Positions 24,146 through 28,132 of a stretch of DNA of 28,132 bases are shown here, in pieces (the stretch's first letter is position 1; each line of letters begins with the position of its first letter). The position numbers and the translations under genes are program-made. This DNA is from an uncultured Lachnospiraceae bacterium (lineage in GTDB: Bacteria; Bacillota; Clostridia; Lachnospirales; Lachnospiraceae). Location: contig CAKZZH010000059.1 in the NCBI GenBank assembly GCA_937885345.1, positions 1-28,132 of the forward strand. Direction: 5' to 3'. The notes beneath the pieces were generated by a model. It was given only the letters and a program-made list of their open reading frames with translations, was not told the origin of the DNA and did no database searches.

Positions 24146-24153
24146 TAAAATTA

Positions 24154-24181
24154 AGTATATTGAAAATATAATGCTTGTCAA
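24154..24181 (-). promoter_or_regulatory. Strong sigma-A promoter of acpP
   Basis: On the minus strand, a perfect TTGACA (24176-24181) and TATACT (24154-24159) are separated by 16 bases, 92 bases upstream of the acpP ATG. Confidence 0.75.
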
Positions 24182-24219
24182 GGATAATTTGGCCCTCTTT
24201 ATGTCTTGACGCAAATACA

Positions 24220-25239
24220 TCAAGCCTTATTCTCAGTACCGAGTTTAGCACGGATCTTGCCCGTAATATCAGCCTCCGTAAACTGTACGCACTGATAAAT
24301 GGAATTCATGATCTCCTTGGCATCCGAGCTACCGTGGGACTTGACAACAAGCTTGTTAAGACCGATCATGGGCGATCCGCCGTACTCGCTCGCATCATAT
24401 TGCTTCATCATCTTCTTGAGATCCTTCTTGATCATCGCACCGGCTATTTTACCGTGAAGGGAAGACATAATGGTCTTCTTGATCTCCTTGAAAAGTGTGA
24501 GACCGACACCTTCATACATCTTAAGCACAACATTGCCGACAAAGCCGTCACAGACAACAACGTCCGCATCGCCCGCGGGAATCCTGATGGCTTCGATGCT
24601 TCCTATAAAATTGATATCGGGGCATTCCTTAAGAAGCGGGAAAGTCTCTTTTACAAGCGCATTGCCCTTCTCTTCCTCAGCTCCGTTATTAACGATTGCA
24701 ACCCTGGGATTCTCGATGCCCATTATTTCCTTCATATAGATCGAACCCATCTGAGCAAACTGCACAAGATGATCGCTTCTGACATCAACATTGGCACCAC
24801 AATCTATAAGAATGAAGGTACCTGTTGCGGAAGGAAGAACAGGTCCGAGAGGCGGTCTCTCGATTCCTTTGATCCTGCCTACGATGGCATTACCGCCGAC
24901 AAGTACCGCACCGGTACTTCCCGCAGAAACAAAAGCATCCGCCTTATCCTCTTTGAGAAGCTTCATAGCAACCACAAGGGACGAATCCTTCTTACGACGG
25001 ATCGCAAGTGTGGGCTTCTCTGCCGTCTCGATGATCTCGGTGGCATTTATCACTTCGATTCTGCTCTTGTCATAGGTATATTTGGCAAGTTCTGCCTCAA
25101 CGACCTCCTGCTTACCTACGAGCTTGATCTCTACATCTTCGCTGCCGTTTACGGCCATTACAGCACCTTCGACGATTGCTCCGGGTGCATTGTCGCCTCC
25201 CATTGCATCAACAGCGACGATAATCCTCTTATTATCCAT
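24220..25239 (-). CDS. plsX: Phosphate acyltransferase PlsX
   Basis: This 339-residue peripheral membrane enzyme converts acyl-ACP to acyl phosphate, the donor used by PlsY for the first step of phospholipid synthesis. It opens with the family hallmark VAVDAMGGDNAPGAIVEGA. It also shows SSLVVAMKLLKEDKADAFVSAGSTGAV, LIDCGANVDVRSDHLVQFAQMG and the C-terminal GGSPMIGLNKLVVKSHGSSDAKEI. The length is normal (about 330-340). The ATG follows GGAGG. It is encoded after rpmF with a hairpin in the 140-base gap and before acpP, so enzyme and acyl-ACP substrate are neighbours. The fold is related to Pta/Ptb but the motifs are clearly PlsX. Confidence 0.96.
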   Translation of the reverse strand: MDNKRIIVAVDAMGGDNAPGAIVEGAVMAVNGSEDVEIKLVGKQEVVEAELAKYTYDKSRIEVINATEIIETAEKPTLAIRRKKDSSLVVAMKLLKEDKADAFVSAGSTGAVLVGGNAIVGRIKGIERPPLGPVLPSATGTFILIDCGANVDVRSDHLVQFAQMGSIYMKEIMGIENPRVAIVNNGAEEEKGNALVKETFPLLKECPDINFIGSIEAIRIPAGDADVVVCDGFVGNVVLKMYEGVGLTLFKEIKKTIMSSLHGKIAGAMIKKDLKKMMKQYDASEYGGSPMIGLNKLVVKSHGSSDAKEIMNSIYQCVQFTEADITGKIRAKLGTENKA

Positions 25240-25280
25240 ATTTTACATCCTCCATAGGATTTATCTTTTGAAAATAAGAA

Positions 25281-25309
25281 ACCCCGGGTTATTATAAATA
25301 GTCCGGGGA
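25281..25309 (-). terminator. Terminator or attenuator between rpmF and plsX
   Basis: On the minus strand, CCCCGG and CCGGGG (25303-25308 and 25282-25287) form a GC-rich stem with a 15-base AT loop, followed by TTTCTTATTTT. Only about 40 bases remain to the plsX ATG, too few for a separate promoter, so plsX probably depends on read-through. Confidence 0.6.
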
Positions 25310-25379
25310 AACAATTATACACTATGTCTTAGTGGACTAAACTCATCGGCCCGTCATAAAGGACATGACTAACCAACGA

Positions 25380-25562
25380 TTAAGCCTCCTGAGCGATAAT
25401 CTCTTTCTTATTGTATGATCCGCAAGCCTTGCAAACTCTGTGAGACATCATAAGAGCACCACATTTGCTGCACTTTACAAGATTGGGAGTAGCCATTTTC
25501 CAGTTAGCTCTTCTCTGATCCCTATGACCCTTGGATGATTTATTCTTGGGGCAAATCGACAT
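25380..25562 (-). CDS. rpmF: 50S ribosomal protein L32 (zinc-binding type)
   Basis: This 60-residue basic ribosomal protein has the L32 pattern: a lysine/arginine-rich start (KNKSSKGHRDQRRANWK), then PNLVKCSKCG and HRVCKACGSY. The four cysteines (31, 34, 44, 47) form the C+ zinc ribbon. The N-terminus (MSICPKNKSS) carries an extra cysteine and differs from the common MAVPKRKTS start. It has a perfect GAGGAGGTG ribosome site. It is the first gene of the rpmF-plsX unit. In many bacteria a yceD gene (DUF177) precedes rpmF; here none is seen, and a lipoprotein gene lies upstream instead. Confidence 0.95.
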   Translation of the reverse strand: MSICPKNKSSKGHRDQRRANWKMATPNLVKCSKCGALMMSHRVCKACGSYNKKEIIAQEA

Positions 25563-25640
25563 CTTGTTACACCTCCTCGATCAGATAATCATAAAACAAA
25601 TTGCCAATTTAGGGTTCTATCCCCTTACAGCACTTTTGCA

Positions 25641-25669
25641 ATTATACAAGAGTGAATTTGGTTTGTCAA
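25641..25669 (-). promoter_or_regulatory. Full-consensus sigma-A promoter of rpmF-plsX
   Basis: On the minus strand, TTGACA (25664-25669) and TATAAT (25641-25646) are separated by exactly 17 bases, a 12-of-12 match. It lies 79 bases upstream of the rpmF ATG and just after the end of the lipoprotein gene, as expected for a highly expressed ribosomal gene. Confidence 0.88.
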
Positions 25670-25706
25670 TGATATTTTGAAAAATTTCAGCAATTCCGAT
25701 ATAAGA

Positions 25707-26537
25707 CTAGTTCTCGGCAGCGGTCGTTGTCTCGCTCTCGGCAACGACTGTTGTCTCGCTCTCGGCAACGACTGTTGTCTCGCCCTCGGCAGCGACTGTT
25801 GTCTCGCCCTCGGATGTGCTCTCCTCCTCGGCGCGCTGCTTGGCAACGTTTATGGTAAGTGAGGTACCGTCCTCATAGAGGCGAACCTGCATAATATTGA
25901 TCTCTTCTACTGCCTCCTTCTCTACTTCAAATACAAGCTGAACATCTCTCGTCTCACCTGCCTCGACCACGAAATCGTGAAGATTCGAGAGATCGTTCAG
26001 AAGAAGATTACCGTAATTATTACAAACATATTCCGCATCTATTACGATTCTGAATACTTTCTTAAGGCCGGCGGTGTCAAGAGTCATCGCCTCGTCGGAT
26101 GGATTATACAGATCGAAATGAAGCGAAAGAAGTGTATAACCCGCAGACGGCGTAACCTCAAAATATCCGGTGTCGTCTACCGGTATGCTGTCGGCAACAA
26201 CAAAATCCGTATAAGTAACCGTGCAAGGCGTTATTCCAAGCTGCTTGCTTACCTCAAATACAGGAATCTCAACAGCACCGCTTCCGGATTCATCCGTAGT
26301 CTCCTCAGCCTGCGTTGTCACATCGATGATGGCCGTTTCCGTTTCGGTCTCCGTCTCGGGCTCATCTGCATCATCAATATATTTGCCCATATAAGCATAA
26401 GAGCGCTCATATAGCACGCCCGCAGCATATTCGGCGATTATGGCCTGTTCTTCATCGGTAAGATCATAAGCCGACACACAGCCCGTAAAAAGCGCCGCAC
26501 ATAATGTAATTCCGATTAAAACTTTGATTCTTTTCAT
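25707..26537 (-). CDS. Lipoprotein of unknown function with tandem-repeat C-terminal tail
   Basis: This 276-residue exported lipoprotein has the signal peptide MKRIKVLIGITLCAALFTGC, with lipidated Cys20. A short helical region is followed by an acidic Thr/Glu linker (about 60-90). Then comes a beta-rich domain (about 95-230) with segments such as GYTLLSLHFDLYNPSDEAM and FVVEAGETRDVQLVFEVEKE, which recall the Ig-like DUF4352/DUF5067 type of Gram-positive lipoproteins. That resemblance is from memory and not certain. The C-terminus is four 8-residue repeats of the type E(G/S)ETTVVA. The gene overlaps the stop of the histidine kinase gene (ATGA, 26534-26537), so the two are translationally coupled. 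It may be a sensing accessory or an output of that kinase. Function is unknown. Confidence 0.75.
   Translation of the reverse strand: MKRIKVLIGITLCAALFTGCVSAYDLTDEEQAIIAEYAAGVLYERSYAYMGKYIDDADEPETETETETAIIDVTTQAEETTDESGSGAVEIPVFEVSKQLGITPCTVTYTDFVVADSIPVDDTGYFEVTPSAGYTLLSLHFDLYNPSDEAMTLDTAGLKKVFRIVIDAEYVCNNYGNLLLNDLSNLHDFVVEAGETRDVQLVFEVEKEAVEEINIMQVRLYEDGTSLTINVAKQRAEEESTSEGETTVAAEGETTVVAESETTVVAESETTTAAEN
25716..25811 (-). repeat. Four 24-base tandem repeats at the 3' end of the lipoprotein gene
   Basis: The units 25716-25739, 25740-25763, 25764-25787 and 25788-25811 are in-frame and near identical, encoding ESETTTAA, ESETTVVA, EGETTVVA and EGETTVAA. Being multiples of three, changes in copy number would lengthen or shorten the tail without breaking the frame. 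Confidence 0.85.
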
Positions 26538-28075
26538 AAGGTAATGATACCACCTTCGTTATTCTCAGGCAAGATAAAATAAAACTCCACACCGCCTTCA
26601 ATATTCCTTGCTCCGTACTCTCCGTTATATCTGTCAAGTATCGCTTTAACAATGGACAGCCCGATACCGTTTCCACCGTACTGCCTGGTCCTGGCCTTAT
26701 CCGTTTTATAGAATTTCTCCCAGATCCGATCGATATCTTCTTCGGGAATATGCTCGCCCGTATTATATACGCTGAGTCCGCCGTCGTATATTTTAACGAT
26801 AATATCGCCGCCCGCCTTGCAGTGATTAAATGCATTGGACATATAATTGGTGATGACCTCTTCGATCTGGAACTGGTCAGCCCATATAAAATGCCCCTTG
26901 CTTCCGTCAAGCACAAGCCTTATATTATCCTGCTTTGCACGAAGATCGAAATTCTTTACCAGAGAAGAAGCAAGCTCATACAGATCAAATCTCACAACGC
27001 TCATGGAATCGGCATTTCCTGTCTCAAGCTCATCAAGCGTCATAAGTTTCCTGACCAGGTCGTTCATTTTACCGGCTTCATCGATAATGACATCGCAGTA
27101 ATATTTCCTGGTCTCGGGATCATCTCCCATTCCTTCATTAAGCCCTTCGGCATAGCCTGAAATAAGCGCGATCGGAGTCTTAAGTTCGTGGCTTACATTA
27201 CTGAGGAATTCGCGTCTTCTCTCCTCGGATTTGTTCTTGATCTCGATGTCCTCACGAAGCTTCATATTGGCAGTCTTTATCTCGGAAATCTGCTTTTCAA
27301 GTCTGTCCGACATCGTGTTCATGCTGGAGCCCAGAAGCCCGAGTTCACCCTTATCTTTGCCTGTATATTTTACATCGAAATTCATCTCCGACATCGACTC
27401 GGCAATGCCCGAAAGTTCTCTGACGGGTTTGGAGAAGGATGCCGATATAAAATAAACCACTATCATCGCAATGATAAGCACCACAGCTCCTGCGAATATA
27501 AGGAATCTGTTGAAAATACTTACGTTTTGATCGATACTCTCAACAGTGATCTGCATCATTACCTGCCTGCCATCGTCCAGCGAGCCGTAAATCGTAAGGA
27601 AGGTCATTTTATCGTTGTCATTAAAACCGCTTGTTATGGTATAACTGTCGGCCTCTTTAATGACATTCTCTTTGTATGATTCATTAAAGATTATATTCTG
27701 ATACCACCTGAGTATCTCTTTAAAATCCATCTGCGTCGTACACAAAACGGACCAGTCGGAATTGAAAACCACGATCTCTATATTCTGCCTGTAAAATATA
27801 CTTCTTACGGTCTGCGTAAGTTTAAGAAGCGCGTCCGTAGCAGCGATCCCTTCGCCGTTTCCACCGTTCTCCTCGCTTTTCTCGCTCTCCTCACTGTAGA
27901 TCGCCACAGCGTCGCATACCTCATTGTAGGATTCCTCAAGCTGCCTGATCTTGTTGTCGCGGTAATATCTTGGAAACACGAAAGTATTAAGTAGGAATAC
28001 CAGACCAATGACCGCGATAACAACCGCGGCCATAATAAGTGTAAGTTTGAATCTGATCGAATGAACCTGTTTCAT
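26534..28075 (-). CDS. Membrane sensor histidine kinase (HisKA type)
   Basis: This 513-residue two-component kinase has TM1 at about residues 11-33, an extracytoplasmic sensor at about 34-188, TM2 at about 190-212, and a HAMP domain at about 212-265. The HisKA dimerisation helix has the phospho-acceptor His296 in SHELKTP, and the ATPase domain has the N box NYMSNAFNH (Asn410, Asn414) and the G2 box GGNGIGLSIV. The G1 region reads VYNTGEHI rather than the classical DNGxG, a variation I recall in related clostridial kinases. The frame extends to a TTG at 28108; the ATG at 28075 directly precedes the usual charged start and TM1. The stimulus is unknown. A response regulator gene is expected just upstream, outside the window. 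Confidence 0.9.
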   Translation of the reverse strand: MKQVHSIRFKLTLIMAAVVIAVIGLVFLLNTFVFPRYYRDNKIRQLEESYNEVCDAVAIYSEESEKSEENGGNGEGIAATDALLKLTQTVRSIFYRQNIEIVVFNSDWSVLCTTQMDFKEILRWYQNIIFNESYKENVIKEADSYTITSGFNDNDKMTFLTIYGSLDDGRQVMMQITVESIDQNVSIFNRFLIFAGAVVLIIAMIVVYFISASFSKPVRELSGIAESMSEMNFDVKYTGKDKGELGLLGSSMNTMSDRLEKQISEIKTANMKLREDIEIKNKSEERRREFLSNVSHELKTPIALISGYAEGLNEGMGDDPETRKYYCDVIIDEAGKMNDLVRKLMTLDELETGNADSMSVVRFDLYELASSLVKNFDLRAKQDNIRLVLDGSKGHFIWADQFQIEEVITNYMSNAFNHCKAGGDIIVKIYDGGLSVYNTGEHIPEEDIDRIWEKFYKTDKARTRQYGGNGIGLSIVKAILDRYNGEYGARNIEGGVEFYFILPENNEGGIITL

Positions 28076-28086
28076 ATTTATAACCC

Positions 28087-28103
28087 GTCTTTCCGCGAAA
28101 GAC
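28087..28103 (-). other. Small hairpin in front of the histidine kinase gene
   Basis: GTCTTTC and GAAAGAC form a perfect 7-base stem with a 3-base loop, ending 11 bases before the kinase ATG and including the only purine-rich stretch (GGAAAG) that could act as its ribosome site. It could modulate translation of the kinase relative to the upstream gene. Confidence 0.35.
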
Positions 28104-28132
28104 ACCAATGCGGTTATGAAACCGGTGGCTTT

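Noticed and set aside
24175..25257. 360-codon plus-strand frame opposite plsX
   Set aside because: It is antisense to an intact plsX with all family motifs, and has no ribosome site, promoter or domain.
28076..28132. 3' end of a response regulator gene at the window edge
   Set aside because: A short frame ending KPPVS with a stop at 28114-28116 is compatible with an upstream gene, but fewer than six codons are visible, so no product can be supported.
1..28132. CRISPR arrays, insertion sequences, tRNA or rRNA genes, prophage or defence genes
   Set aside because: I looked on both strands in all gaps and found none. Gaps are short and filled by promoters, terminators and the repeats listed.

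Overview
The window looks like a chromosomal segment of a butyrate-forming Lachnospiraceae bacterium (Clostridia), probably of the Butyrivibrio/Pseudobutyrivibrio type. The family assignment is firm and the genus is a guess. The evidence is a ptb-buk butyrate kinase pair, the core run rpmF-plsX-acpP-rnc-smc-ftsY, a biotin-dependent Na+-pump decarboxylase cluster ending in a BaiN-like flavoprotein and cmk, strong GGAGG-type ribosome sites and moderate GC. I saw no rRNA, tRNA, CRISPR array, insertion sequence or phage gene. This is mostly housekeeping and central-metabolism DNA, not a mobile island. Every gene except ptb-buk lies on the minus strand.

Layout by increasing coordinate. (1) 1-7123, minus: a promoter at about 7100 drives a carboxyltransferase-like protein, OadG, a biotin carrier, OadB, an OadA-like carboxyltransferase, an SGNH-hydrolase-like membrane protein, a HI0933/BaiN-family flavoprotein and the start of cmk. 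Intergenic gaps are 45 bases or less, so this is probably one long operon. (2) 7159-10615, minus: a two-gene unit with its own promoter and terminator, a dCache chemoreceptor followed by a solute-binding lipoprotein with no transporter permease. (3) 10687-14661, minus: a 1259-residue in-frame fusion of 4-alpha-glucanotransferase (MalQ) and glycogen phosphorylase (GlgP), behind an extended -10 promoter that overlaps a LacI-type palindrome. (4) 14794-17141, plus: ptb-buk, with repeats upstream of its promoter and a clear terminator. (5) 17174-25669, minus: rpmF-plsX (consensus promoter, attenuator-like hairpin between the genes), acpP (own promoter, operator-like palindrome, terminator), then rnc-smc-ftsY-ilvA. 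(6) 25707-28132, minus: a sensor histidine kinase overlapping a repeat-tailed lipoprotein gene; a response regulator probably lies just outside the window.

How the genes fit together: the fusion enzyme would release glucose-1-phosphate and rearrange maltodextrins from glycogen or starch. The pump complex would couple decarboxylation or transcarboxylation around oxaloacetate and pyruvate to Na+ export. Ptb and Buk would turn butyryl-CoA into butyrate plus ATP. The rpmF-ftsY block joins phospholipid and fatty-acid synthesis to RNA processing, chromosome organisation and membrane targeting.

The points most worth a second look are the MalQ-GlgP fusion and its operator, the coexistence of two carboxyltransferases in a biotin-carboxylase-free Na+ pump operon (one with altered oxyanion-hole motifs), the orphan binding protein paired with a chemoreceptor, and three undescribed operator-like repeats at the ptb and acpP promoters.
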